Shown here in pieces: positions 45,083 to 52,871 of a stretch of DNA of 64,000 nucleotides (position 1 is its first letter; the number at the start of each line of letters is the position of its first letter). Position numbers and translations under genes: made by a program. This stretch comes from Nodosilinea sp. E11 (lineage in GTDB: Bacteria; Cyanobacteriota; Cyanobacteriia; Phormidesmidales; Phormidesmidaceae). Under the pieces are notes generated by a model. It worked only from the letters and a program-made list of their open reading frames with translations. It searched no databases and had not been told where the DNA came from. The stretch lies in assembly GCF_032813545.1 (NCBI RefSeq), contig NZ_CP136520.1:3156001-3220000 (forward strand), in the 5' to 3' direction.

Positions 45083-45117
45083 TTAGGAGTGGATGGGTAG
45101 GGGGTAGATGGGTAGGA

Positions 45118-45205
45118 TCTCTACCCTTCACCCTTCACCCTTCACCCTTCACCCCTACCTACCCATCCACCCATCCACCCATCTACCCTCCACCCCACCA
45201 CCTAA
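45118..45205. repeat. Tandem repeats (CCCTTCA and CCCATCCA) before gpsA
   Basis: Four CCCTTCA 7-mers (about 45121-45149), then three CCCATCCA-type 8-mers and related units up to six bases before the gpsA ATG. The same 8-mer is found before glpD. Confidence 0.8.
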
Positions 45206-45210
45206 TCACC

Positions 45211-46203
45211 ATGCTCACTGCCACCCAAACCCCGGCCCAAGTCTTCGAGGCTTACAAACACCGCCAGGTTACCCTGACCATTCTTGGCTCTGGTGCCTGG
45301 GGCAAAGCGCTAGCCCACATTGCCAACAGCAATGACCATAGGGTGCGGATGTGGTCGCGCAGCGGCGATCTATCGCTCGAAGAGGCGGTGGACGGAGCAG
45401 AGGTGATTATGTCGGCAATCTCGATGAAGGGGGTGCCGGATCTGGTGCAGCGGTTGAAGGAGTTAAATATTCCTGAAACGACGGTGCTGGTCACCGCCAC
45501 CAAGGGCCTCGACCCCGAAACGACGCTGACCCCCTCGCAGATTTTCCAGCGGGCCTTTCCCAACCATGCCGTGGCGGTGCTCTCTGGCCCCAACCTCTCT
45601 AAAGAGATCGAAGCTGGGCTGCCCGCTGCCACTGTGATCGCCTGCGCCAACGAAACCGCCGCCGAGGCTGCCCAGCACGTATTTGCCGGCGAAAACTTTC
45701 GTGCCTACCGCAGCCCCGACCCTTTGGGGGCCGAGCTGGGTGGCACGCTGAAAAACGTAATTGCGATCGCCGTCGGTGTGTGCGAGGGGTTAAACCTGGG
45801 CTCGAATGCGCGATCGGCCTTAATTACTCGCGCCCTGCCGGAGGTGATGCGGATTGGCACCCACCTGGGCGGCCAGCCCGAAACCTTTTTGGGCCTCTCG
45901 GGCTTGGGCGACATGCTGGCGACCTGCACCAGTTCTCTCAGCCGCAACTACCGGGTGGGCTATGGCTTGGCCCAGGGCAAACCGCTAGAGCAAATTTTAG
46001 AAGAACTGGGCAGCACTGCTGAGGGGGTCAACACCGCCTACGTGCTCCACGATATTGCCCAGCGCGAGCAAATTTCGGTGCCGATTTCGCAGCAGGTGTA
46101 CCTGTTGCTTAAGGGCGATATTTCTGCTGAAGAAGCGGTGGCGGCGCTGATGGAGCGCAAGCTCAAGGCCGAAGACTATCAAGAGATCTTGCAGAGCGAG
46201 TGA
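45211..46203 (+). CDS. gpsA: NAD(P)-dependent glycerol-3-phosphate dehydrogenase
   Basis: 330 residues from ATG 45211 (a frame from 44983 overlaps glpD and is not used). It makes glycerol-3-phosphate from dihydroxyacetone phosphate. Motifs are TILGSGAWGKALAHIANSND (Rossmann), VLSGPNLSKEIEAGLPAATV and GLSGLGDMLATCTSSLSRNY. With ggpS and glpD it forms a plausible supply-and-use group for glucosylglycerol and phospholipid synthesis. Confidence 0.94.
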   Translation: MLTATQTPAQVFEAYKHRQVTLTILGSGAWGKALAHIANSNDHRVRMWSRSGDLSLEEAVDGAEVIMSAISMKGVPDLVQRLKELNIPETTVLVTATKGLDPETTLTPSQIFQRAFPNHAVAVLSGPNLSKEIEAGLPAATVIACANETAAEAAQHVFAGENFRAYRSPDPLGAELGGTLKNVIAIAVGVCEGLNLGSNARSALITRALPEVMRIGTHLGGQPETFLGLSGLGDMLATCTSSLSRNYRVGYGLAQGKPLEQILEELGSTAEGVNTAYVLHDIAQREQISVPISQQVYLLLKGDISAEEAVAALMERKLKAEDYQEILQSE

Positions 46204-46309
46204 GCCAACTAGCCTTTGCCAACGTCATCTAGCTCTCCTTGAGTGGTGGTAAGTCTGCGCTTGCTAGACTTATGCTGTTAGACGTCTTGGTGTCTCGCAG
46301 GGCTTCAGA

Positions 46310-46570
46310 GTGCAGTTTGAGTATGATCCTAACAAGAGCCGCAGCAATCTAGCTAAACATGGCATTGACTTTGAAACAGCTAAACTACTCTGGCGTGATC
46401 AATACCGGGTGGAGTTAGAGGCTACATCAGCGGTGGAACCTCGTTCTTTGGTGATTGGTACAATTGAAGGGAAAATTTGGTCTGCAATTGTTACCTATCG
46501 AGGTACAAACCTTCGGATTATTTCTGTACGTCGTTCTCGCGATAATGAGGTATTGCTCTATGAACGCTGA
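46310..46570 (+). CDS. brnT: BrnT-family ribonuclease toxin
   Basis: 86 residues from GTG 46310. The opening FEYDPNKSRSNLAKHGIDFETA and closing RIISVRRSRDNEVLLYE are the BrnT family pattern, a RelE-like fold RNase toxin of type II. Its end overlaps the start of the next gene by 11 bp, a standard toxin-antitoxin layout. AT content is slightly higher than in the gpsA gene before it. Confidence 0.9.
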   Translation: MQFEYDPNKSRSNLAKHGIDFETAKLLWRDQYRVELEATSAVEPRSLVIGTIEGKIWSAIVTYRGTNLRIISVRRSRDNEVLLYER

Positions 46571-46802
46571 AGACCTAGATCGCAAATTTGACGAAGGCGA
46601 AGACGTTCTAGAATACTTTGATCTATCTACACTTAGACGCCCCGGATTAGAGCCTCGAGCGATTGAAATTACCTTTCCCCAGTGGATGTTGGCTGCATTG
46701 GATAAGGAAGCCCAGCGGTTGGGTATTCAGCGTGAGGCTATTATTAAAGTTTGGTTGGCAGAACGTTTAGATGCAGCCCCCGCTATTAAGACGGAAGCAT
46801 AA
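46560..46802 (+). CDS. brnA: BrnA-type antitoxin
   Basis: 80 residues from ATG 46560. It overlaps brnT. The acidic N-terminus (EDLDRKFDEGEDVLEYFD) should wrap the toxin, and the C-terminal RRPGLEPRAIEITFPQWMLA block is a ribbon-helix-helix type DNA-binding segment, usual for BrnA/CopG-like antitoxins that repress their own operon. Confidence 0.86.
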   Translation: MNAEDLDRKFDEGEDVLEYFDLSTLRRPGLEPRAIEITFPQWMLAALDKEAQRLGIQREAIIKVWLAERLDAAPAIKTEA

Positions 46803-46805
46803 ACC

Positions 46806-47261
46806 ATGCAGATCTGGGTTGATGCGGATGCTTGCCCGAATGTGATTAAGGAAATTTTGTTTCGGGCTGCTAAACGAGTGCAGGTCAAAACTACGTTGGT
46901 GGCCAATCAGGAGTTGCAGATTCCTGGGTCTGACTATATTGAGGCGGTGCAGGTGCGATCGGGTTTAGATGTGGCTGATAATTACATTGCTCAGCAGCTA
47001 CAGCCTGGCGATCTGGTGATTACGGCAGATATTCCTCTGGCGGCTGATGCGATCGCAAAGGGAGCCTATGCGATCAACCCGCGCGGCGAATTTTATGACC
47101 AGGGCAATATTCGCGAACGCCTATCGATGCGAAATTTTTTGCATGAATTGCGTAGCGGTGGGGTAGAAACTGGTGGCCCCCGACCGTTTAACCAGCGCGA
47201 TACCCAAGCCTTCGCCAACCAGCTCGATCGCTTTTTGACCAAGCATAAGCATCAAATTTAG
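46806..47261 (+). CDS. YaiI/YqxD family protein (DUF188)
   Basis: 151 residues. [20 protein letters not shown] is the family N-terminus (PIN-like fold), with [18 protein letters not shown] and [20 protein letters not shown] following. The family is presumed nuclease-like from its fold; the function is not established. The start is 4 bp after brnA and probably co-transcribed, although the family is not usually part of a toxin-antitoxin system. Confidence 0.9.
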   Translation: MQIWVDADACPNVIKEILFRAAKRVQVKTTLVANQELQIPGSDYIEAVQVRSGLDVADNYIAQQLQPGDLVITADIPLAADAIAKGAYAINPRGEFYDQGNIRERLSMRNFLHELRSGGVETGGPRPFNQRDTQAFANQLDRFLTKHKHQI

Positions 47262-47276
47262 GGCTGATTGAGGTTT

Positions 47277-47840
47277 CTACAGAACTAACGCAAACCCTGG
47301 CAACACATCTTCTCCAGACAAGGGTGCAGGTAGTTGCAGCACCTCAACAGCCTTGTTAGGGCGATAAATTTCTGCCTGCTGATCTTGGGGATTAATTAGC
47401 CAACCTAAGCGAAGCCCGCTAGCTAGATATTCCTGCATTTTGGCCTGTAGGGGTTGAAGCCGATCGCTACGAGAGCGCAACTCAATCACAAAATCGGGGC
47501 AGATGGGCGGAAACGTTTCTCGCTCGGCGGGGCTAAGGGCTTGCCAGCGAGGTTTAGCGACCCAAGCCACATCTGGAGAGCGATCGCCACCCTCTGGCAG
47601 GCTAAAGATGGTGGAGGAACTAAAGACATACCCAAGCTGGGTTTGCTCGTTCCAAATGCCGACTTTAGTAATTAGGGTCGCTTCTCGGTTGCCGCTCTCA
47701 CCACCAACTGGGCTCACAATGATTAACTCTCCTTGCTGCGATCGCTCAAGCTGAAGGTCTGGGTTGCTCTGACAGAGACCGATAAACTGCTCTCTGGTCA
47801 GGCTGCGGGTGAGTGCGTCTAGGTTGAGGACGGTAGTCAT
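47277..47840 (-). CDS. Uma2-family (DUF820) endonuclease-like protein
   Basis: 187 residues from ATG 47840; a 17-codon extension is open. SPDVAWVAKPRWQAL, CPDFVIELRSRSDRLQPL and MQEYLASGLRLGWLINPQ are the PD-(D/E)xK-type features of Uma2, a family very abundant in cyanobacteria with unknown purpose. It is convergent with the yaiI-like gene. Confidence 0.9.
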   Translation of the reverse strand: MTTVLNLDALTRSLTREQFIGLCQSNPDLQLERSQQGELIIVSPVGGESGNREATLITKVGIWNEQTQLGYVFSSSTIFSLPEGGDRSPDVAWVAKPRWQALSPAERETFPPICPDFVIELRSRSDRLQPLQAKMQEYLASGLRLGWLINPQDQQAEIYRPNKAVEVLQLPAPLSGEDVLPGFALVL

Positions 47841-47992
47841 AGGCGAGAACGCTGCCGTTGCGACTTGGAGAAGGCACATTGCTGAAGCCACTCTTCTGAC
47901 TCTATCTTATACAATGCCAATAACCGGAGACTTGTTCTATAATCGCTGGCAAAATGATTCGCCGGCTTTTATATTTATTTTTAATTGGCCTC

Positions 47993-48937
47993 ATGATAGA
48001 TAATCTAATAACTAAAGAAGATCTTATTGCTTTTCTTAAAGGCATTTCACCCAAAAGTATATATCGATGCAGGTTTGGCGAAGTTGTTAGTGAATCACCT
48101 GTTGAGATTGACTTTGATAGCAATGATTTTCAAGAAGAAGCTAGAGAAATCATCAGAAGATACGTGAATCAAGGCTTTGCTTTATTTGATTCCAGATCTT
48201 GCGAAATTAATGTTGATATCATAAAAACCTTGGAATCAATCTTATGTCTTGGTGAACCGTATATTCCATGTCGCTACAAAGGCAGTAATATTATCAATCT
48301 TTATAGCAAGGGCGTGAATATAATTTCATCTCACTTGAATGGAAAAATGATCAACCAGCCTAATACGGTCATTCAAACTAAATTGCATGCATTCACTACT
48401 GCTTCCGAACAGAATCTTCATGTAGATGGAACCCTCGAAGCGATAGGTTCCATCAAGACATCTATTCTATTATGCGTTAATCCTGCAATTAGTGGAGGTG
48501 AGAGTATTATATTTAACTCTGTAGCAGCCTTCGTTGAACTTGCCGAGCAAGACATGGAAGCTGCCATCTCCTTACTTGATTGTATGTGTTTGAAAAGAGA
48601 GAATTTGGATTGCGGTGACTTTGCTTTTGGCCCAGCTTTTCTGCTAAGGAATAATGATTTATTTACTAGGTACTCGATAGATGTGACTTCGTCTTGGAAT
48701 TATGATTTTAAAGATTGTAGTCATTTTAAGCGCGCCTGTGAGTATCTAAAAGAGAAAACGAAATCTGGCTCTTCTTTTCTCTTTGAAAAACGGCTTCTGT
48801 CAGGTCAGGGGATAATTATAGCTAACGACAAAGTGTCACATGGCAGGAAAATCTATGTCGACTCAAGTGGCCAAACTCGTACTTTTTTAAGATCAATATA
48901 TTATTCCCAGCCACATTTTGACAATGGCTCTTGGTAG
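47993..48937 (+). CDS. TauD-like Fe(II)/2-oxoglutarate dioxygenase
   Basis: 314 residues from ATG 47993 (ATG 47954 is also possible). Strongly AT-rich compared with neighbours. NLHVDGTLEAIGSIKTSILL supplies the HxD pair, and NDKVSHGRKIYVDSS with RTFLRSIYYSQ supplies the distal His and Arg of the TauD/clavaminate-synthase fold. The substrate is unknown. The next gene starts 49 bp on and is likely co-transcribed. Base composition suggests horizontal acquisition. Confidence 0.8.
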   Translation: MIDNLITKEDLIAFLKGISPKSIYRCRFGEVVSESPVEIDFDSNDFQEEAREIIRRYVNQGFALFDSRSCEINVDIIKTLESILCLGEPYIPCRYKGSNIINLYSKGVNIISSHLNGKMINQPNTVIQTKLHAFTTASEQNLHVDGTLEAIGSIKTSILLCVNPAISGGESIIFNSVAAFVELAEQDMEAAISLLDCMCLKRENLDCGDFAFGPAFLLRNNDLFTRYSIDVTSSWNYDFKDCSHFKRACEYLKEKTKSGSSFLFEKRLLSGQGIIIANDKVSHGRKIYVDSSGQTRTFLRSIYYSQPHFDNGSW

Positions 48938-48986
48938 TATCTCTAAGCTGTTCTGATAACCCCTCAGTATCCTTGTAGTAATTCCT

Positions 48987-49892
48987 ATGCTAGTTAAAAA
49001 ATATCAAAAAAGGTTGCTTTTTGGCAGCTCGTTTCTTGCATTTATATCTTTGCTTATTGCAAGATTTTTTATGGTTCCGTATTTTTCGGGAAAGCCAACT
49101 GCATCCGCTTCAGGAATCATTAGTTCGATCTTAGATAATTTGTTGGCTGCTCTCGTTACATCTATAAGTATTGCTTGTTTGGTTCTTTGGCTGAATCCTC
49201 CAGAGGAACAATCAGCCATTATGGAGATTGTGGACTCGCCCCATATTTCGGGAGTGCTAAAAAAGGGAAGAGATCGAGTTTCAGAATATTGGTATAAGGG
49301 TAACACCGGAAGATATTTCCGTTCAGTTACGCTTCCCGACTTGGCTAATGAAGCAAGGCTAGATAATACCACCAAGAATATATTTTTGATAATCTTAGAT
49401 CCCACCAACGAAAAAACATGTAATTACTATTCGTCATTTAGAGGGAAATTAAGATCTGCTGCAAAAGATAAGCCGTGGACGGGATTGCGAGTTCGCTTAG
49501 AACTTTATTCTGCAATTATATCTGCATATGCATGGAAGGCACAAGAGCCAGCTCTAAATATAACAGTTGCTTTAGTTGATACAGTTTCTTTGTTTCGCAT
49601 AGATTTTTCATCACGTCTCGTTGTTATCACGCGAGAAGATGAGCGACAACCTGCTCTGATGTGTAGATCCGATAGCTTGTTTTATAAATCTTACAGGGAA
49701 GACCTGTTTGTCAGCTTTCAGCAGGCAAAAATATTATCCAATAATATATTAGGGGTTCCTTTTACGCTTTTAGATGTAGAAAGCACAAGAAAGATACTTG
49801 ATGACGTGGGGCTAGGCTGCCGAGAACTAAGTGATTCTGATATCTTTGAAATAATTTCTCTTTCGAGAAGAGCTGAGAATCCATATGCCTGA
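48987..49892 (+). CDS. Two-TM protein with unknown cytoplasmic domain
   Basis: 301 residues, AT-rich. Two helices (about 10-30 and 44-68) lead to a 230-residue soluble domain with YWYKGNTGRYFRSVTLPDLA, LIILDPTNEKTCNYYSSFRG and LFRIDFSSRLVVITREDERQ. The alternation of strands and helices suggests an alpha/beta domain. I do not recognise it; there is no PLD HxK motif, kinase, TIR or nuclease signature. It follows a TauD-like gene by 49 bp. The N-terminal two-helix arrangement resembles membrane sensors or effectors of conflict systems, which is only a resemblance. Confidence 0.65.
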   Translation: MLVKKYQKRLLFGSSFLAFISLLIARFFMVPYFSGKPTASASGIISSILDNLLAALVTSISIACLVLWLNPPEEQSAIMEIVDSPHISGVLKKGRDRVSEYWYKGNTGRYFRSVTLPDLANEARLDNTTKNIFLIILDPTNEKTCNYYSSFRGKLRSAAKDKPWTGLRVRLELYSAIISAYAWKAQEPALNITVALVDTVSLFRIDFSSRLVVITREDERQPALMCRSDSLFYKSYREDLFVSFQQAKILSNNILGVPFTLLDVESTRKILDDVGLGCRELSDSDIFEIISLSRRAENPYA

Positions 49893-49949
49893 TTTTTTGA
49901 GGTCGGCATCTAGCTTTTTCCAATGTAACCCTGTGCCGCTGGGGGGGAT

Positions 49950-50117
49950 TTAGACCATGGCTGAACCTTTTAGTGCAGCATGGCTTAACCCTTGAGCAAT
50001 AGTAGGAAAACTAAAAATGGCTCCGTTGGCTCCGTTATTTAAGCGCATCACAATTAAATGGGTCAAGGTATCGTAGCGAACACTTATGGCCATAAGCTCA
50101 GTTTGTAGTTCGTACAT
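49950..50117 (-). CDS. Possible short peptide gene
   Basis: 55 codons from ATG 50117 to TAA 49950, beginning MYELQTELMAISVRYDTLTH. AAAGG lies about 10 bases upstream of the ATG. The composition looks protein-like. Nothing recognisable; it could be chance or a fragment. Confidence 0.3.
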   Translation of the reverse strand: MYELQTELMAISVRYDTLTHLIVMRLNNGANGAIFSFPTIAQGLSHAALKGSAMV

Positions 50118-50288
50118 TTTTAATGACCTTTTGCGAATACGGTTGAGCTTTTAGAGCGCATTTAGTACATTATTTCTTGCGGAGAATGGTTTAGGCGGGG
50201 AATGAGAGAGGTACCAGCTCTCCCAAACCCCTAATCATTCCGACTTATCGTAGCTAAGCCGAAATGCCTGAGCCTATTTTAGGTCAAG

Positions 50289-50348
50289 CCTTCGGTACGG
50301 CACCCTTACGGGATGCTCTAGGCGGTTCCCCGTTTTCTTTACCGAAGG
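50289..50348 (+). promoter_or_regulatory. Leader dyad before the 50358 gene
   Basis: CCTTCGGTA (50289-50297) pairs with TACCGAAGG (50340-50348), enclosing GGCACCCTTACGGGATGCTC and a GC-rich stretch. It ends 9 bp before the start codon and the 3' arm contains the GAAGG ribosome site, so folding could mask translation initiation. Confidence 0.45.
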
Positions 50349-50357
50349 TGAACACCC

Positions 50358-50567
50358 ATGACTTATGAATTTCAGCTACCCGTGCGCAACCAAGAACTGG
50401 TGCGCCTAATTGCCATTGGCGACTACGGTGCCGTGCGCGACACCATCCACCACCTCGGGGCGATCGGCTACGCCGACCCCGATCGCTGGTCTAAGCTCAT
50501 CCCCACCGGTCGCGAGGGCGAATACCTCGCCATCCACACCCGCCGCTACGCCCCAGCGGCAGAGTAA
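50358..50567 (+). CDS. Small conserved-looking protein
   Basis: 69 residues (MTYEFQLPVRNQELVRLIAI onward), with a helical N-terminal half and a basic C-terminus. GAAGG precedes the ATG and a strong hairpin follows the stop, so it looks like a complete monocistronic gene. Family unknown to me; probably a cyanobacterial hypothetical. Confidence 0.62.
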   Translation: MTYEFQLPVRNQELVRLIAIGDYGAVRDTIHHLGAIGYADPDRWSKLIPTGREGEYLAIHTRRYAPAAE

Positions 50568-50573
50568 GCAAAA

Positions 50574-50604
50574 GCCCCCGCAGAAAACTGCTTTCTGTGG
50601 GGGC
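50574..50604 (+). terminator. Hairpin terminator after 50358 gene
   Basis: GCCCCCGCAGAAA (50574-50586) and TTTCTGTGGGGGC (50592-50604), 13 bp with one G-U pair, beginning 7 bp past the stop. The 3' T-run is poor. Confidence 0.7.
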
Positions 50605-50648
50605 CTTACCCTGGTTCAATCTCTGCCTTCAAAAGGCGAATTCTAGAA

Positions 50649-51239
50649 TCACAGCCCTTGGCGAAATTCGTTTGCGGCTTCTAAGCGAGACGTTTGACCT
50701 AGCAACACACAGCGGCTCAGCAGAGCTATATCCAGAGTGGCGAGTTCTGGAATTTCACTGCGGGTAATCGGCTCGTACCTATCACCTTGCAGCCTGTATA
50801 GGCTAAACACACCATCTTCCCAAAACCACACTTCGGGTACTCCGAGCGCCTGGTAGCGCTGAAGCTTGCCCATGCCACCGCTGGTAAAGACCACCTCAAT
50901 AGCCAGGTCAGGCATGGATTTTGACGCGCCAAAACAGTAAGATTCATCCGCCTGGGCTGAGACTTCCCCTTCTTTTTCCTGAGTCATAGAGCCAGTGGGT
51001 TCAAATTCGATCCCCTTCTCTAGGCAAAACAGGCCAATCAAGAAACCAATCAGCCGACTAAACATTTCGTGGTCGCGCCCTGGCATCAGAATCTCGATAG
51101 TGTTGTGGTAGTAACCCAGCCGCACCCCCGGCGACTGGGCAAACCCAGCCTGAATCAGCTTGAACTGCTGCCAGCTAATGCCACCGTAAACCACACGCTG
51201 ATCGGTAGCAGGAGGGGTAGGCAGCGGAGTAGACGTCAT
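50649..51239 (-). CDS. Uma2-family (DUF820) endonuclease-like protein
   Basis: 196 residues. GISWQQFKLIQAGFAQSPGV, IEILMPGRDHEMFSRLIGFL, SMPDLAIEVVFTSGGMGKLQ and LGVPEVWFWEDGVFSLYRL show the restriction-endonuclease-like fold with Asp and Glu in place. Second copy of this family in the window. Convergent with the 50358 gene. Confidence 0.9.
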   Translation of the reverse strand: MTSTPLPTPPATDQRVVYGGISWQQFKLIQAGFAQSPGVRLGYYHNTIEILMPGRDHEMFSRLIGFLIGLFCLEKGIEFEPTGSMTQEKEGEVSAQADESYCFGASKSMPDLAIEVVFTSGGMGKLQRYQALGVPEVWFWEDGVFSLYRLQGDRYEPITRSEIPELATLDIALLSRCVLLGQTSRLEAANEFRQGL

Positions 51240-51332
51240 AGCCCCAGTCCTTCCGGCGCAATATCGTATGCCTTATCGTAACCAAGGGGGTTGGCTTTTG
51301 ATGTTGGCGTTCTGCCATCACGCCGACAACAT

Positions 51333-51818
51333 CTAAATCGAAAGACCCAGCCGCAGGCCCAAAAAGGCGTGGACAAACATCACCGCCAAGGCAACGCTGC
51401 CCAGGTAGGCGTGGGCGGTACGCAACGAGTCTTTGCCGCCGCCAAATTTGCTAAAGGAGATCGCCCCATTTAGCCCCAGCAGACCAATCACCAGGCTGCC
51501 CGTCCAAAAGTGGGGGCTTTGAAAGATGTCTTGCTCCTGCATCACCAGCGACAGCACGCCGCCCGTGTAGCCCAGGCTAATAAAGGTAAACATCCACAGG
51601 GCCAGACGCTTGTGGGTGTGGCGGTTTTCGGCTTTTTTCTGGGGGTCGTCGTCGCCGATGCGGCCCTTCCAGCCCATGTAGGCGGTAAAGCTACCCATCA
51701 CAAAAATGACGATGCCCATCATGGCCGGGTGGCCCCAATGCACAATCGGTTCCGGGGTGCCAAACCCGGCAAAGAAGTCAGCAATGGGCTGCAAATAGCC
51801 GCGAATTGTAGAAACCAT
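51333..51818 (-). CDS. DUF4079 family membrane protein
   Basis: 161 residues with four membrane helices (FGTPEPIVHWGHPAMMGIVI, LALWMFTFISLGYTGGVLSL, FWTGSLVIGLLGLNGAI, HAYLGSVALAVMFVHAFLGL). Regularly placed His residues in the helices suggest a b-type cytochrome-like bundle, an inference. Conserved in cyanobacteria; function unknown. The last 15 residues contain LGLRLGLSI. Confidence 0.88.
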   Translation of the reverse strand: MVSTIRGYLQPIADFFAGFGTPEPIVHWGHPAMMGIVIFVMGSFTAYMGWKGRIGDDDPQKKAENRHTHKRLALWMFTFISLGYTGGVLSLVMQEQDIFQSPHFWTGSLVIGLLGLNGAISFSKFGGGKDSLRTAHAYLGSVALAVMFVHAFLGLRLGLSI

Positions 51819-51936
51819 AATCCTCTCCCAACAGAGCAGTGAAAAGCGCCATTCCTAAGGTGCCACATTTTCTCTATCGAAAGGTAGAGATGGAGGTTGG
51901 ATTGATGGAGGGGATACAGGATGTTACAGCGCAGAC

Positions 51937-51972
51937 ACCTGTAAGAGCATTGCATGCAACGCCCCTACAGGT
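51937..51972. repeat. 36-bp imperfect palindrome upstream of RAM-lysE genes
   Basis: ACCTGTA..TACAGGT ends with the perfect TTGCATGCAA centre. It lies 20 bp before the RAM protein start, so it could be an operator or another dispersed palindrome (the CCCCTAC half resembles the GTAGGGG family). Confidence 0.6.
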
Positions 51973-51992
51973 ATTGTCTATGTTAAAAAACT

Positions 51993-52202
51993 ATGGCAAC
52001 CGCCGAAATTTTGGAGTGTCACCACGTCACAGGCGACGACGACCTGCTCAAGGTGCGCTGCCGCCATACTCACGCCCTAGAGTCGCTGATTACCGATCGC
52101 CTCAAGGCGATCGCAGGAGTCGTCAAAACCCGTACCCTAATCGTGCTGTCCACGGTAAAAGAAACCCAGGTGCCATCGCTGGATCACTTGAGCGAGCCGT
52201 AA
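51993..52202 (+). CDS. Stand-alone RAM (Lrp/AsnC ligand-binding) domain
   Basis: 69 residues (MATAEILECHHVTGDDDLLK through TLIVLSTVKETQVPSLDHL). It matches the amino-acid-binding RAM domain of Lrp/AsnC regulators (ECHHVTGDDDLL, IAGVVKTRTLIVLSTVKET) but there is no helix-turn-helix domain in frame upstream. The lysE exporter gene starts 10 bp after its stop. It may sense an amino acid, as RAM domains usually form oligomers around an amino-acid ligand. Confidence 0.8.
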   Translation: MATAEILECHHVTGDDDLLKVRCRHTHALESLITDRLKAIAGVVKTRTLIVLSTVKETQVPSLDHLSEP

Positions 52203-52211
52203 GGAGGGGCT

Positions 52212-52838
52212 ATGGAAGGTTGGACGTTGCTAAAAGGCATGGGGCTGGGGCTGGCGATCGCGGCTCCTGTCGGCCCCATTGGGCTGCTCTGCATTCGCCG
52301 GTCGCTTACCCAGGGTCGGTGGATGGGGTTGGTCACGGGGCTGGGGGCCGCCACCGCCGACGGGTTGTATGGCTGCATCGCTGGCTTTGGCCTCACCGCC
52401 GTTGCCGATCTGCTGGTTGACCATACCCAGATGCTGCGGCTCATGGGTGGCTTATTCCTCTGTTATTTGGGCCTCACCACGCTACGGGCCGACCCAGCCC
52501 GCGAGGCCGCCAAGCTCTCTAGTCGCGGGCTGTGGGGAGCCTACGCCTCAACCCTGGTGTTGACGTTGACCAACCCCGCGACTATTTTTTCTTTTATCGC
52601 AATTTTTGCCGGGCTGGGCCTGGTGGACAGCAGTCAGTCGTGGGGGGCCTCGCTGGCTCTAATTTTTGGGGTGTTTTTGGGGTCGGCCCTGTGGTGGCTG
52701 TGCCTGAGCTGGGGGGTCACGCTATTTAGCCAAAGGCTGACGCCCACCCGGCTGAAGTGGTTAAATCGGCTAGCCGGGGCGGCTATTTTTGCCTTTGGCT
52801 TAGTTGCGATCGGCTTAGCGATTGGTTCTGTTTTATAG
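52212..52838 (+). CDS. LysE/RhtB-family amino-acid exporter
   Basis: 208 residues with six membrane helices. GLGLAIAAPVGPIGLLCIRR and LVLTLTNPATIFSFIAIFAG are the family motifs (Pro-Gly-Pro and NP). It exports an amino acid or related compound in the cytoplasmic membrane. It is preceded by AAGGAGGGG, a strong ribosome site, and by the RAM gene. Confidence 0.9.
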   Translation: MEGWTLLKGMGLGLAIAAPVGPIGLLCIRRSLTQGRWMGLVTGLGAATADGLYGCIAGFGLTAVADLLVDHTQMLRLMGGLFLCYLGLTTLRADPAREAAKLSSRGLWGAYASTLVLTLTNPATIFSFIAIFAGLGLVDSSQSWGASLALIFGVFLGSALWWLCLSWGVTLFSQRLTPTRLKWLNRLAGAAIFAFGLVAIGLAIGSVL

Positions 52839-52871
52839 GATCAGGCTCTGCCCGCTACCCTCTCGCCAGGC

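Larger units (their letters stand above)
49893..50357. other. Intergenic stretch with possible short ORF and dyad
   Basis: 465 bp after the AT-rich island. It contains the short minus-strand frame 49950-50117 and the inverted repeat ending at 50348. Confidence 0.5.

Noticed and set aside
44983..45210. N-terminal extension of GpsA by 76 residues
   Set aside because: It overlaps the 3' end of glpD and reads through tandem repeats; ATG 45211 gives a normal GpsA start.
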